A program made the translations under genes and the position numbers. From NCBI GenBank assembly GCA_051859505.1, contig JBHYFN010000013.1, positions 30,632 to 94,631 of the forward strand: a DNA stretch of 64,000 nucleotides, written 5' to 3'. Of this stretch, positions 26,893-35,738 are shown piece after piece. Every line of letters begins with the position of its first letter. Position 1 is the first letter of the stretch. Source of the DNA: JAFIEN01 sp051859505. GTDB taxonomy: Bacteria; Pseudomonadota; Alphaproteobacteria; Rhodobacterales; Rhodobacteraceae. A model generated the notes under the pieces. It worked only from the letters and a program-made list of their open reading frames with translations. It was not told the DNA's origin and did no database searches.

Positions 26893-28107
26893 ATGACCAA
26901 GATCAAAGTCGCCAATCCCGTCGTCGAGCTTGACGGGGACGAGATGACCCGGATCATCTGGGATTTCATCAAGCAGAAGCTGATCCTGCCCTATCTCGAC
27001 ATCGACCTGAAGTATTACGACCTGGGCATCGAGGAACGCGACCGCACCAGTGACCAGATCACCATCGACGCGGCCCATGCGATCAAGGAGCACGGCGTCG
27101 GCGTCAAATGCGCCACGATCACCCCTGACGAGCAGCGGGTCGAGGAATTCGGCCTCAAGCAGATGTGGCGCAGCCCCAACGGCACGATCCGCAACATCCT
27201 GGGCGGCGTGATCTTCCGCCAGCCGATCATCTGCCAGAACGTCCCCCGCCTCGTGCCGGGCTGGACCAAGCCGATCGTCGTGGGCCGCCACGCCTTTGGC
27301 GACCAGTATCGCGCAACCGATTTCCGCTTTCCGGGCAAGGGCAAGCTCTCGATCAAGTTCGTCGGCGACGATGGCGAGGTGATCGAGCGCGAGGTCTTTG
27401 ACGCGCCCGGCGCCGGTGTGACCATGGCGATGTACAACCTTGACGAGTCGATCATCGACTTTGCCCGCGCCTCGCTGAATTACGGGCTGAACCTTGGCTG
27501 GCCGGTGTATCTGTCGACCAAGAACACGATCCTCAAGGCCTATGACGGGCGTTTCAAGGATCTGTTCCAGAAGGTCTATGAGGAAGAATTCGAAGAGAAG
27601 TTCAAGGCGGCCGGCATCACCTACGAACACCGCCTGATCGACGATATGGTCGCCAGCGCCCTGAAATGGTCGGGCGGTTATGTCTGGGCCTGCAAGAACT
27701 ATGACGGCGACGTGCAGTCGGATACCGTCGCGCAGGGCTTCGGCTCGCTCGGCCTGATGACCTCCGTGCTGATGACCCCCGATGGCAAGACGGTCGAGGC
27801 CGAGGCGGCGCATGGCACCGTCACCCGCCACTTCCGCCAGCATCAGGCGGGCAAGGCGACCTCGACCAACTCCATCGCCTCGATCTATGCCTGGACCGGC
27901 GGCCTCAAGCACCGCGCCAAGCTGGACGACAATGCCCAGTTGCAGCGCTTTGCCGAAACGCTGGAGCGCGTGACGGTCCAGGCGGTCGAGGATGGCCACA
28001 TGACCAAGGATCTGGCCCTGCTGGTCGGCCCGGATCAGAAATGGTTGACCACGATGGGCTATCTCGAAAAGGTGGACGAATACCTGAACAAGGCGCTGGC
28101 GGGGTAA
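26893..28107 (+). CDS. icd: NADP-dependent isocitrate dehydrogenase
   Basis: 404 residues, the eukaryotic/alphaproteobacterial homodimer type. It begins MTKIKVANPVVELDGDEMTR and includes LILPYLDIDLKYYDLGIE, the substrate-binding SPNGTIRNILGG region and EAAHGTVTRHFRQHQAG near the nucleotide-binding site. It oxidises isocitrate to 2-oxoglutarate in the TCA cycle, producing NADPH. The gene stands alone with a strong intrinsic terminator 22 bases after its stop. The chosen start is the in-frame ATG at 26893; an upstream in-frame ATG at 26815 lacks similarity. Confidence 0.97.
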   Translation: MTKIKVANPVVELDGDEMTRIIWDFIKQKLILPYLDIDLKYYDLGIEERDRTSDQITIDAAHAIKEHGVGVKCATITPDEQRVEEFGLKQMWRSPNGTIRNILGGVIFRQPIICQNVPRLVPGWTKPIVVGRHAFGDQYRATDFRFPGKGKLSIKFVGDDGEVIEREVFDAPGAGVTMAMYNLDESIIDFARASLNYGLNLGWPVYLSTKNTILKAYDGRFKDLFQKVYEEEFEEKFKAAGITYEHRLIDDMVASALKWSGGYVWACKNYDGDVQSDTVAQGFGSLGLMTSVLMTPDGKTVEAEAAHGTVTRHFRQHQAGKATSTNSIASIYAWTGGLKHRAKLDDNAQLQRFAETLERVTVQAVEDGHMTKDLALLVGPDQKWLTTMGYLEKVDEYLNKALAG

Positions 28108-28129
28108 TCCCGCGATCCCGGCGCCGAGC

Positions 28130-28156
28130 AGGGCGGGGTCATGCCCCGCCCTTTTT
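28130..28156 (+). terminator. Rho-independent terminator of icd
   Basis: Stem AGGGCGGGG (28130-28138) and CCCCGCCCT (28144-28152) with loop TCATG, directly followed by TTTT (TTTTT counting the last stem base). This is a textbook intrinsic terminator. The SMR gene starts only 13 bases later, so it needs its own promoter or read-through. Confidence 0.9.
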
Positions 28157-28169
28157 CGTGAGGATGCCC

Positions 28170-28499
28170 ATGGCCTGGATCTATCTCGCCGCCGCGATAT
28201 TCTGCGAGACGGTCGGCACGACCGCCCTGCAGGCCAGCCAGCAGTTCACACGGGCGGTGCCTTCGATCATCGTGGTGATCAGCTATGCGCTGGCCTTCTA
28301 CCTTCTGTCCTTCGTGCTGCGCTTCATGCCGGTGGGGGTGGTCTATGCGATCTGGTCGGGGCTGGGGATCTGCTTCATCACCGCCATCGCCTGGGTCGTC
28401 TTCGGCCAGAGGCTCGACCTGCCGGCGGTGATCGGCCTTGCCATGATCATCGGCGGGATCGTGGTGATCCAGGTCTTCTCGAAGGCGGCGCATCACTGA
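28170..28499 (+). CDS. Small multidrug resistance (EmrE-type) transporter
   Basis: 109 residues with four transmembrane helices. The conserved membrane-embedded glutamate lies in helix 1 (AAAIFCETVGTTALQAS, Glu13). VYAIWSGLGICFITAIAWVV matches helix 3 and VIGLAMIIGGIVVIQVFS helix 4. SMR proteins exchange protons for cationic drugs or guanidinium-like compounds. GAGG lies 6 bases before the ATG at 28170; the ATG at 28164 is less well placed. It is the only gene between the icd terminator and mreB. Confidence 0.92.
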   Translation: MAWIYLAAAIFCETVGTTALQASQQFTRAVPSIIVVISYALAFYLLSFVLRFMPVGVVYAIWSGLGICFITAIAWVVFGQRLDLPAVIGLAMIIGGIVVIQVFSKAAHH

Positions 28500-28738
28500 G
28501 GGCGGCGCCCCGGCCCGAGGCTTCGGCGGGCCGGGTGCCGGCGCAGATGTTCGATTATGTAAAGACTTTCGGGTTTCCAACCGGGATCACCCGCAAGAAA
28601 TGCAGATTTCCGTAAAGTGGCTGAAGCCCGCGCAGCCCTTTGGTGCTGGGGGTTTCATCGCCTCGGCCGGCTGCGTATATATGCGTCGGATCCGCGCTCC
28701 TTCGAGTCGCGGCAATTGGGCATTCGGGAAAACACTTG

Positions 28739-29776
28739 ATGGCGATCTGGGGCAGTCTGTTTTCGTCGGACATGGCGATCGACCTCGGCACGGCGAATAC
28801 GCTGGTCTATGTGAAGGGTCGCGGCATCGTCCTGTCGGAACCCTCGGTCGTGGCCTATCACGTCAAGGACGGGCAGAAGAAGGTTCTGGCCGTGGGCGAG
28901 GATGCCAAGCTGATGCTGGGCCGCACCCCGGGCAGCATCGAGGCGATCCGCCCGATGCGCGACGGCGTCATCGCCGATTTCGACGTGGCCGAAGAGATGA
29001 TCAAGTATTTCATCCGCAAGGTCCACAAGCGCACCACCTTCTCGAAACCCAAGATCATCGTCTGCGTCCCCTTCGGCGCCACGCCCGTCGAAAAGCGCGC
29101 GATCCGGCAGTCGGTGCTGTCTGCCGGTGCGCGGCGGGCGGGGCTGATCTCGGAACCTATCGCCGCGGCCATCGGGTCGGGCATGCCGATCACCGATCCC
29201 ACGGGCAACATGGTGGTGGACATCGGCGGCGGCACCACCGAGGTCGCGGTGCTGAGCCTTGGCGATATCGTCTATGCCCGCTCGGTCCGGGTGGGCGGCG
29301 ACCGGATGGACGAGGCGATCATCAACTACCTGCGCCGCCAGCATAACCTGCTGGTCGGCGAATCCACCGCCGAACGGATCAAGACCACCATCGGCACGGC
29401 GCGGATGCCCGATGACGGTCGGGGCCAGTCGCTGCATATCCGGGGCCGCGACCTGCTAAACGGCGTGCCCAAGGAAACCGAGATCAGCCAGGCCCAGGTG
29501 GCCGAGGCGCTGGCCGAACCCGTCCAGCAGATCTGCGAGGCGGTGATGACCGCGCTGGAAGCCACGCCCCCCGACCTTGCCGCCGATATCGTGGACCGGG
29601 GCGTGATGCTGACCGGGGGCGGCGCGCTGCTGGGCCAGCTTGACCTGGCCTTGCGCGAACAGACGGGGCTGGCGATTTCGGTGGCCGACGAGTCACTCAA
29701 TTGTGTGGCCGTGGGCACCGGCAAGGCGCTGGAATACGAAAAGCAACTCCGTCACGTTATCGACTACGAAAGCTGA
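28739..29776 (+). CDS. mreB: Rod shape-determining protein MreB
   Basis: 345-residue actin-like ATPase. Phosphate 1 motif SSDMAIDLGTANTLVYVKGR, phosphate 2 region VVDIGGGTTEVAVLSLGDI, and adenosine motif VMLTGGGALLGQLDLAL. It polymerises under the inner membrane and directs cylindrical wall growth. It heads the mreB-mreC-mreD-mrdA-rodA cluster, all on the plus strand. The start at 28739 (MAIWGSLFSSDMAIDLGTA) was preferred to an upstream in-frame codon on family length. The 28500-28738 region upstream presumably holds the promoter; no clear -35/-10 pair was seen. Confidence 0.97.
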   Translation: MAIWGSLFSSDMAIDLGTANTLVYVKGRGIVLSEPSVVAYHVKDGQKKVLAVGEDAKLMLGRTPGSIEAIRPMRDGVIADFDVAEEMIKYFIRKVHKRTTFSKPKIIVCVPFGATPVEKRAIRQSVLSAGARRAGLISEPIAAAIGSGMPITDPTGNMVVDIGGGTTEVAVLSLGDIVYARSVRVGGDRMDEAIINYLRRQHNLLVGESTAERIKTTIGTARMPDDGRGQSLHIRGRDLLNGVPKETEISQAQVAEALAEPVQQICEAVMTALEATPPDLAADIVDRGVMLTGGGALLGQLDLALREQTGLAISVADESLNCVAVGTGKALEYEKQLRHVIDYES

Positions 29777-29833
29777 GGCCCGTTCCGGGTCCGGCTTGCG
29801 GCACGGCCCGACCGGGCGCGCTGAACGGGGATC

Positions 29834-30901
29834 GTGAAGAGGACCAGCTGGGCCTTGGCCAAGGACAAGACACAGGGCGAGGATTTCGTCGGCCCCCTGC
29901 GCCGCCTTCTCGTGGCGCTGCTGGTGCTTGCGCTGATGGCGGTCTTTGTCGTCTGGCGCATCGACAGCCCGAGGATGGAGCGCTTTCGCGCCGCGGTGAT
30001 CGACCGGGTGGTGCCGCCGATGGACTGGGCGATGGCGCCGGTCACGGGGCTGGCGAAGATGGTCGCCGATTTCCAGAGCTATCAGCGCATCCACGAACAG
30101 AACCGCGACCTCAGGCGCGAGTTGCAGCAGATGCGCGCCTGGCGCGAGGCGGCGCTGCAGCTTGAGCAGGAGAACGCCAAGCTTCTGGACCTCAACAACG
30201 TCCGCCTTGATCCGGCGCTCACCTATATTACCGGCGTGGTGATGACGGACAGCGGTTCGCCCTTCCGGCAATCGGTGCTGTTGAACGTGGGCGCGCGCGA
30301 CGGGATCCTTGACGGCTGGCCCGCGATGGACGGGATCGGCCTTGTGGGGCGGATCTCGGGCGTGGGGCAGACGACCGCGCGGGTGATGCTTCTGACCGAC
30401 ACCTCAAGCCGGATCCCCATCGTGATCCAGCCCTCGGGCCAGAGGGCGGTGCTGGCCGGCGACAACACGATCTATCCGGTGATCGAATTCCTCGAGAACC
30501 GCGAGGCCGTGCGCCCCGGCGACAGGGTTGTTTCGTCGGGCGATGGCAGCCTCTTTCCCCCCGACCTGCTGATCGGCCAGGTGGCGCGCGGCACCGACCA
30601 GCGGCTTCGGGTGCGGCTGGCGGCGGATTACGAACGGCTTGAATTCCTGCGCGTCCTGCGCAGCCCCGGCACCGAGGTGATCACCGATCCCGGCAATCTG
30701 ATCGTGCCGGCCGGCGCGGGCGCGGATGAGGCCGAGGTCGATGTGATGGAGCCGGAAGAGCAAACCCCCGGCGCGCTGATCGACGACGAGGCGGATGAGG
30801 CGGAGGGGGCTGAGGGGGCCGACGAGGACAGCGCGGCCGGAGAGGCGGCCGGAGAGGCGGCTGGGGATGCGACGCTGGCCGCGGGGGCCGGCGATGGTTG
30901 A
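29834..30901 (+). CDS. mreC: Rod shape-determining protein MreC
   Basis: 355 residues from a GTG start. A short cytoplasmic segment precedes one transmembrane helix (LLVALLVLALMAVFVVWRI), a coiled-coil region (about residues 78-120) and the periplasmic beta-rich domain (DSGSPFRQSVLLNVGARDGI; GLVGRISGVGQTTARVMLLT). MreC scaffolds PBP2 in the elongasome. The C-terminal 60 residues form a low-complexity acidic/Ala-Gly tail, longer than in enterobacteria. The stop overlaps mreD by 8 bases. Confidence 0.94.
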   Translation: MKRTSWALAKDKTQGEDFVGPLRRLLVALLVLALMAVFVVWRIDSPRMERFRAAVIDRVVPPMDWAMAPVTGLAKMVADFQSYQRIHEQNRDLRRELQQMRAWREAALQLEQENAKLLDLNNVRLDPALTYITGVVMTDSGSPFRQSVLLNVGARDGILDGWPAMDGIGLVGRISGVGQTTARVMLLTDTSSRIPIVIQPSGQRAVLAGDNTIYPVIEFLENREAVRPGDRVVSSGDGSLFPPDLLIGQVARGTDQRLRVRLAADYERLEFLRVLRSPGTEVITDPGNLIVPAGAGADEAEVDVMEPEEQTPGALIDDEADEAEGAEGADEDSAAGEAAGEAAGDATLAAGAGDG

Positions 30902-31436
30902 TCCGGCCACCTCGCGCAATCTGCTGGGGCAGCTCTCGTTCGTTCTGGTGGCCCTTGGCGTGATCTTCGTGCAGCTTCTGCCGCTGACCACCGCGCCGCG
31001 GATCTGGACCCCGCCGGATGTGCTTTTGCTGGCGGCGCTGGCCTGGGTCGTGCGGCGGCCCGATTACCTGCCGGTCTGGCTGGTGGCGGCGGTCTTTCTT
31101 CTGACCGATTTCCTGTTTCACCGCCCTCCCGGCCTGTTCGCCGCGCTCATGGTCCTGTTGACCGAGGCGCTGCGGCGGCGGGCTTCGGGGCTTTGGACCG
31201 CGCCTTTCCTCATGGAATGGCTGGCCGTCTCGGTCGGGATCGCGGCGGTCACGCTGGGCAACAGGATGGTGCTGAGCATCGCCATGACGCCGCAGGCGCC
31301 GCTTGGCCTGACGCTCATTCAGATGGGTATGTCGATCCTGTTCTATCCTGTTATTGTCCTTGCCGCCGCCGTCGCTTTGGGAATCACCCGCCCGACCCCG
31401 GGCGAGGCGGAGACGCCCTCGGGCCGGATATGGTGA
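30894..31436 (+). CDS. mreD: Rod shape-determining protein MreD
   Basis: 180 residues, with about five hydrophobic helices (LLGQLSFVLVALGVIFVQLL; LVAAVFLLTDFLFHRPPG; MSILFYPVIVLAAAVALG). It follows the usual pattern of poorly conserved MreD integral membrane proteins and starts inside the end of mreC (8-base overlap), the canonical operon position. It links MreC and the other elongasome components in the inner membrane. Confidence 0.9.
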   Translation: MVDPATSRNLLGQLSFVLVALGVIFVQLLPLTTAPRIWTPPDVLLLAALAWVVRRPDYLPVWLVAAVFLLTDFLFHRPPGLFAALMVLLTEALRRRASGLWTAPFLMEWLAVSVGIAAVTLGNRMVLSIAMTPQAPLGLTLIQMGMSILFYPVIVLAAAVALGITRPTPGEAETPSGRIW

Positions 31437-31443
31437 CGCAAGG

Positions 31444-33384
31444 ATGAGACGCCCGCCGAAGGAAACCGCCGAAAGCGCTCGCAGGATCAGCCGGCGCGCC
31501 CTGCTTCTGGGCGGGGCGCAGCTTGGGGTGATGGGCGTGCTGGGCTGGCGGATGCACCAGATGCAGGTCGATCAGGCCGAGGAATACCACTTCCTCGCCG
31601 AGGAGAACCGGATCAGCCTGCGCCTGATCCCGCCCGAGCGCGGCATGATCTTCGACATCAACGGCGAGCGGCTTGCCACCAACGAACAGGTCTATCGCAT
31701 CGTCATGCTGCGCGAGGATGCGGGCGATGTGGACGCCGCACTGGCCCGGCTCAGCCATGTCGTGCCGCTGGACAGCGCGACGCTGGAACGCGCCCGCGAA
31801 GAGGTGCTGCGCCGTCCCGCCTTCGTGCCCGTCACCATTGCCGAACGGGTCAGCTGGGAGGATATCACCCGCGTCAGCGCCAATGCGCCCGCCCTGCCCG
31901 GCATCTTTGCCGAGGTGGGCCTGTCGCGGCTTTATCCGCAGGGTGCCGATACGGCCCATATCGTGGGCTATGTCGGCCCGGTCAGCGATTACGACCTGTC
32001 GCTGCTCGAAAACCCCGATCCGCTGTTGCAGATCCCCCGCTTCCAGATCGGAAAGACCGGGGTCGAGAACAAGCTGGAGGATACGCTGCGCGGCTCGGCC
32101 GGGACGAGCCGGCTCGAGGTCAATGCGCTGGGCCGGGTGATGCGGGAACTTGGCCGGGTCGAGGGGATCAAGGGCTCGGATGTGCAACTGACCATCGACG
32201 CAAAGCTGCAAAGCTATGTCGAGGCCCGGATGGAGGGCGAAAGTGCCGCCGCCATCGTCATGGATTGCGAAACAGGTGATCTGCGCGCCATCGGCAATGC
32301 GCCCTCCTTCGATCCCAACCTTTTCGTGCGCGGGATCTCGGTCGCGGACTGGCGCGACCTGAACGAGAACATCTACCGCCCGCTGGCCGCCAAGGCGGTG
32401 CAGGGCGCCTATCCGCCGGGATCGACCTTCAAGATGATCACGGCCTTGGCCGCGCTCGAGGCGGGGGTGATCTCGGCCGAGGATACGGTGCGCTGTCCGG
32501 GGCATATGGATGTCTCGGGCACCCGCTTCCATTGCTGGCGGCGGGGCGGGCATGGCAACATGAACTTCCACGAAAGCCTGAAGCAAAGCTGCGACGTCTA
32601 TTACTATGACATCGCCCAGCGCGTCGGCATCGACGCCATTGCCGAGATGGCCCGCAAGCTGGGTGTGGGCGTGCGGCCGGATATCGAGATGTCGGCCCTG
32701 GCGCAGGGCCTTGCCCCGGATCGCGCCTGGAAACAGACCGTGCGCGGCGAAAGCTGGCGGATCGGGGATACGGTCAATGCCTCGATCGGTCAGGGCTATG
32801 TGCTGTCCTCGCCCCTGCAACTGGCGATCATGACGGCGCGGCTGGCGACGGGGCGCAACGTCATGCCGCGGCTGGTGCATCGGATCGACGGTGTCGAACA
32901 GCCCTATCCGGGCGGCGAGTCTCTGGGCCTGAACGAGAATTACCTGCGCCGGGTTCGGGCCTCGATGTATGATGTCTGCAACAGCGAACGCGGCACGGCC
33001 TTTGCCAGCCGGATCATCGCCGAGGGCATGCGCATGGCCGGCAAGACCGGCACCAGCCAGGTCCGCCGCATCACCGCCGAGGAACGCGCCCGCGGTGTGA
33101 TCCGCAACGAGGATCTGCCCTGGGAACGGCGCGACCATGCGCTCTGGGTGAACTTCGCCCCCTATGAGAACCCCCGCTACGCCGTGGCCGTGGTGGTGGA
33201 ACATGGTGGCGGTGGCTCGACCGCCGCCGCCCCGATCGGGCGCGACATCACGCTTCAGGCGCTTTACGACGGGCCGCCCCCGCTCGAGGCCTATCCGGCC
33301 AATGTCCGCGCCCGCATCGCCGAACAGCAAGAGCGCATCCGCCAGCATGTGCCCGCCGGCGGCACCGTCAGCACCCGTGCCTGA
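31444..33384 (+). CDS. mrdA: Penicillin-binding protein 2 (peptidoglycan transpeptidase)
   Basis: 646 residues. An N-terminal membrane anchor (around ALLLGGAQLGVMGVLGWRM) is followed by the pedestal domain (ERGMIFDINGERLATNEQVY) and the transpeptidase domain. Catalytic motifs: SxxK in YPPGSTFKM (Ser at about 327), SCD in LKQSCDVYYYD (about 382) and KTG in AGKTGTSQV (about 534). It cross-links peptidoglycan during elongation, in complex with RodA and MreBCD. It starts 7 bases after mreD. Confidence 0.96.
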   Translation: MRRPPKETAESARRISRRALLLGGAQLGVMGVLGWRMHQMQVDQAEEYHFLAEENRISLRLIPPERGMIFDINGERLATNEQVYRIVMLREDAGDVDAALARLSHVVPLDSATLERAREEVLRRPAFVPVTIAERVSWEDITRVSANAPALPGIFAEVGLSRLYPQGADTAHIVGYVGPVSDYDLSLLENPDPLLQIPRFQIGKTGVENKLEDTLRGSAGTSRLEVNALGRVMRELGRVEGIKGSDVQLTIDAKLQSYVEARMEGESAAAIVMDCETGDLRAIGNAPSFDPNLFVRGISVADWRDLNENIYRPLAAKAVQGAYPPGSTFKMITALAALEAGVISAEDTVRCPGHMDVSGTRFHCWRRGGHGNMNFHESLKQSCDVYYYDIAQRVGIDAIAEMARKLGVGVRPDIEMSALAQGLAPDRAWKQTVRGESWRIGDTVNASIGQGYVLSSPLQLAIMTARLATGRNVMPRLVHRIDGVEQPYPGGESLGLNENYLRRVRASMYDVCNSERGTAFASRIIAEGMRMAGKTGTSQVRRITAEERARGVIRNEDLPWERRDHALWVNFAPYENPRYAVAVVVEHGGGGSTAAAPIGRDITLQALYDGPPPLEAYPANVRARIAEQQERIRQHVPAGGTVSTRA

Positions 33385-33419
33385 GCGATGCCCGGGCGCG
33401 CAGGACAGGAGGGCGCGGC

Positions 33420-34559
33420 ATGAGTTATCTTGAGTACAACACCAAATACGTGCCCACCGGCATCCGCAAGCTTCTCTATGTCAACTGGGCGGTGGTGCTT
33501 CTGATCGCGGCAGTGGCGGCGATGGGTTTTCTGATGCTCTATTCGATCTCGGGCGGGCGTCCGCAGGTCTGGATGGAGCCGCAGCTCAAGCGGTTCGGCC
33601 TCGGCATGGCGGCGATGCTGGTGGTGGCGATGGTGCCGATCTGGTTCTGGCGCAACATCGCGGCGCTGGCCTATGGCGTGTCGCTTGTGCTTCTGATCGC
33701 GGTGGATTTCGTCGGCCAGACCAACATGGGCGCGCAGCGCTGGCTGAACCTGGGCTTCATCGAGCTGCAGCCGTCAGAGCTGATGAAGGTGGCGCTGGTG
33801 ATGTTCCTGGCCGCCTATTACGACTGGCTGCCGCTGGGCAAGACCTCGCATCCGTTCTGGGTTCTGCTGCCGGTGGCCTTCATCCTGGTGCCGACGGCGC
33901 TGGTGCTGGGCCAGCCGGATCTTGGCACGGCCGCGCTGATCCTGGCGGCCGGAGGGGCGATGATGTTCGTGGCCGGCGTGCATTGGGCCTATTTCGCCAC
34001 CGTCATCGGGGCGGCCGTGGGCGGGGTCTATGCCGTGCTGGCCAGCCGCGGCACCGACTGGCAGATCCTGCGCGATTACCAGTACCGCCGGATCGACACC
34101 TTCCTTGATCCCGGGGCCGATCCCCTGGGCGCGGGCTACAACATCGCCCAGGCCAAGATCGCGCTGGGGTCGGGCGGCTGGACGGGGCGGGGCTTCATGC
34201 AGGGCACGCAGTCGCGGCTGAACTTCATCCCCGAGAAGCATACCGATTTCATCTTCACCACGCTGGCCGAGGAATTCGGCTTTGTCGGCTCGATGGCGCT
34301 GCTGGTGCTTTACGGGTTGATCGTCTTTTTCTGCGTGGCCTCGGCGCTGGCCAACAAGGATCGCTTCGCCTCGCTGGTGACGCTGGGGATCGCGATCAAC
34401 TTCTTCCTCTATTTCGCGATCAACATGGCCATGGTGATGGGGCTGATGCCGGTGGTGGGCGTGCCGCTGCCGCTGGTGAGCTATGGCGGGACGGCGATGA
34501 TGGTGCTGCTGCTGTCCTTCGGGCTGATGCAGAGCGCCCATGTGCACAGGCCGCGCTAA
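33420..34559 (+). CDS. rodA: Peptidoglycan glycosyltransferase RodA
   Basis: 379-residue SEDS-family polytopic protein with about ten helices. Key motifs are NMGAQRWLNLGFIELQPSEL, FIPEKHTDFIFTTLAEEFG, which carries the catalytic-site residues of SEDS polymerases, and PLPLVSYGGTAMM near the end. It polymerises lipid II together with PBP2. It lies 35 bases after mrdA with an AGGAGGGCGGC ribosome site and ends the cluster. Confidence 0.96.
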   Translation: MSYLEYNTKYVPTGIRKLLYVNWAVVLLIAAVAAMGFLMLYSISGGRPQVWMEPQLKRFGLGMAAMLVVAMVPIWFWRNIAALAYGVSLVLLIAVDFVGQTNMGAQRWLNLGFIELQPSELMKVALVMFLAAYYDWLPLGKTSHPFWVLLPVAFILVPTALVLGQPDLGTAALILAAGGAMMFVAGVHWAYFATVIGAAVGGVYAVLASRGTDWQILRDYQYRRIDTFLDPGADPLGAGYNIAQAKIALGSGGWTGRGFMQGTQSRLNFIPEKHTDFIFTTLAEEFGFVGSMALLVLYGLIVFFCVASALANKDRFASLVTLGIAINFFLYFAINMAMVMGLMPVVGVPLPLVSYGGTAMMVLLLSFGLMQSAHVHRPR

Positions 34560-34616
34560 GACCTGACGCAGGGAGACGGAGCCAGGGTCCGAACTCCTCA
34601 GACGCCAAGACCACAT

Positions 34617-34640
34617 GACAACAAGACAACAAGACAACAA
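34617..34640. repeat. Three tandem GACAACAA octamers upstream of ghrA
   Basis: GACAACAA occurs three times without interruption, 37-60 bases before the ATG of the hydroxyacid reductase gene. A/C-rich unstructured leader repeats of this kind can act as translation enhancers, but no function is shown. Confidence 0.8.
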
Positions 34641-34676
34641 GACGCCGGGGCGGACCCGGGCAGAAGGGACAACAGC

Positions 34677-35609
34677 ATGACGATCAACGTGCTTTTCAGC
34701 GCCTCGGACGAGAGGTGGGCAAGCTACCGCGACACATTCGAGGCTGCATTCGTGAGGGCCGGGCTGGATGTGGCGCTGGCGCGCGACCATGCGCCCGAGG
34801 TGGTGGATTACATCCTGCTGGCCCCGGGCGGGCCGGTTTCGGACTTTGGCCCTTTCGTGCGGGCGAAGGCGGTGTTCTGCCTCTGGGCCGGGGTCGAGAA
34901 GCTGATCGGCAATCCCACGCTGACGCTCCCGCTGACCCGGATGGTCGAGGCGGGGCTTTCGGAGGGGATGCGGGAATGGGTGACGGCGCATGTGCTGCGC
35001 CATCATGTCGGGATGGATGCCCATATCCGGGCCGAGGGGCCGGTCTGGGATCCGGTCAGCCCCAAGCTCGCCCGCGAACGCCCCGTCACGATCCTTGGCC
35101 TCGGCGCGCTGGGACAGGCCTGCGGGCTGGCGCTGGCCGGTCTGGGCTTTCCCGTCACCGGCTGGAGCCGTACCGAGAAGGCGGTGCCCGGGATCCGCTG
35201 CCTCTGGGGTGCGGACGGGCTGGAGGCGGCGCTGCGGGGGGCGGAGGTCGTGGTGCTGCTGGTGCCCGCCACGCCCGAGACCGAGAACCTGATGAACGCC
35301 CGCACCCTTGCCCTGCCTGCGCGCGGGGCCTTTCTGCTGAACCCCGGGCGGGGGGTGCTGGTCGATGATGACGCCCTGCTGGCAGCCCTTGACGCGGGCC
35401 AGATCGGCCATGCGACGCTCGATACCTTCCGGGTCGAGCCTCTGCCCGAGGATCACCCCTACTGGCGCCATCCGCAGGTGACGGTCACGCCGCATATCGC
35501 CGCCGAGACGCGGGCGGACAGTTCGGCCGAGGTGGTGGCCGAGAACCTGCGCCGTGGCGAGGCGGGGGAGCCTTATCTGTACCTCGTGGATCGCGCGCGA
35601 GGCTATTGA
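34677..35609 (+). CDS. ghrA: D-2-hydroxyacid dehydrogenase, glyoxylate/hydroxypyruvate reductase A-like
   Basis: 310 residues of the D-isomer-specific 2-hydroxyacid dehydrogenase family, GhrA branch. Features are an NAD(P)-binding GLGALGQACGLALAGLGFPV, the arginine motif AFLLNPGRGVLVDDDALL, a catalytic Glu in DTFRVEPLPEDHPYW and His in VTPHIAAETRADSSAEVV. Enzymes of this type reduce glyoxylate and hydroxypyruvate. Hydroxypyruvate is the product of the sgaA-encoded aminotransferase at 7071, so this enzyme could fill the reductase step missing from that operon, though the loci are unlinked. Confidence 0.87.
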   Translation: MTINVLFSASDERWASYRDTFEAAFVRAGLDVALARDHAPEVVDYILLAPGGPVSDFGPFVRAKAVFCLWAGVEKLIGNPTLTLPLTRMVEAGLSEGMREWVTAHVLRHHVGMDAHIRAEGPVWDPVSPKLARERPVTILGLGALGQACGLALAGLGFPVTGWSRTEKAVPGIRCLWGADGLEAALRGAEVVVLLVPATPETENLMNARTLALPARGAFLLNPGRGVLVDDDALLAALDAGQIGHATLDTFRVEPLPEDHPYWRHPQVTVTPHIAAETRADSSAEVVAENLRRGEAGEPYLYLVDRARGY

Positions 35610-35655
35610 GGCGGGCGCCCTTGTGAGGGGGGCAGTGCCCGTGGCGGCGGTCGGT

Positions 35656-35718
35656 GGGGGGCGCTGCCCCCCGGCCTTCGGCCTCCCCCCGGGATATTTT
35701 CGAACAAAAGAAGCAGGG
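35656..35718 (+). repeat. Dispersed 65-bp 3'-end repeat, copy 3
   Basis: Reads GGGGGGCGCTGCCCCCC, CGGCCTTCGGCC, TCCCCCCGGGATATTTTC, then GAACAAAAGAAGCAGGGG, the reverse complement of copies 1 and 2. It lies 46 bases after the ghrA stop, between convergent genes, as copy 1 does. The GC stems could terminate ghrA transcription. Confidence 0.8.
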
Positions 35719-35738
35719 GCGTGGTCGGGCCCTGACCG

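Noticed and set aside
28130..28169. Guanidine riboswitch before the SMR transporter
   Set aside because: Only 13 bases separate the icd terminator from the start codon, so there is no room for an aptamer.
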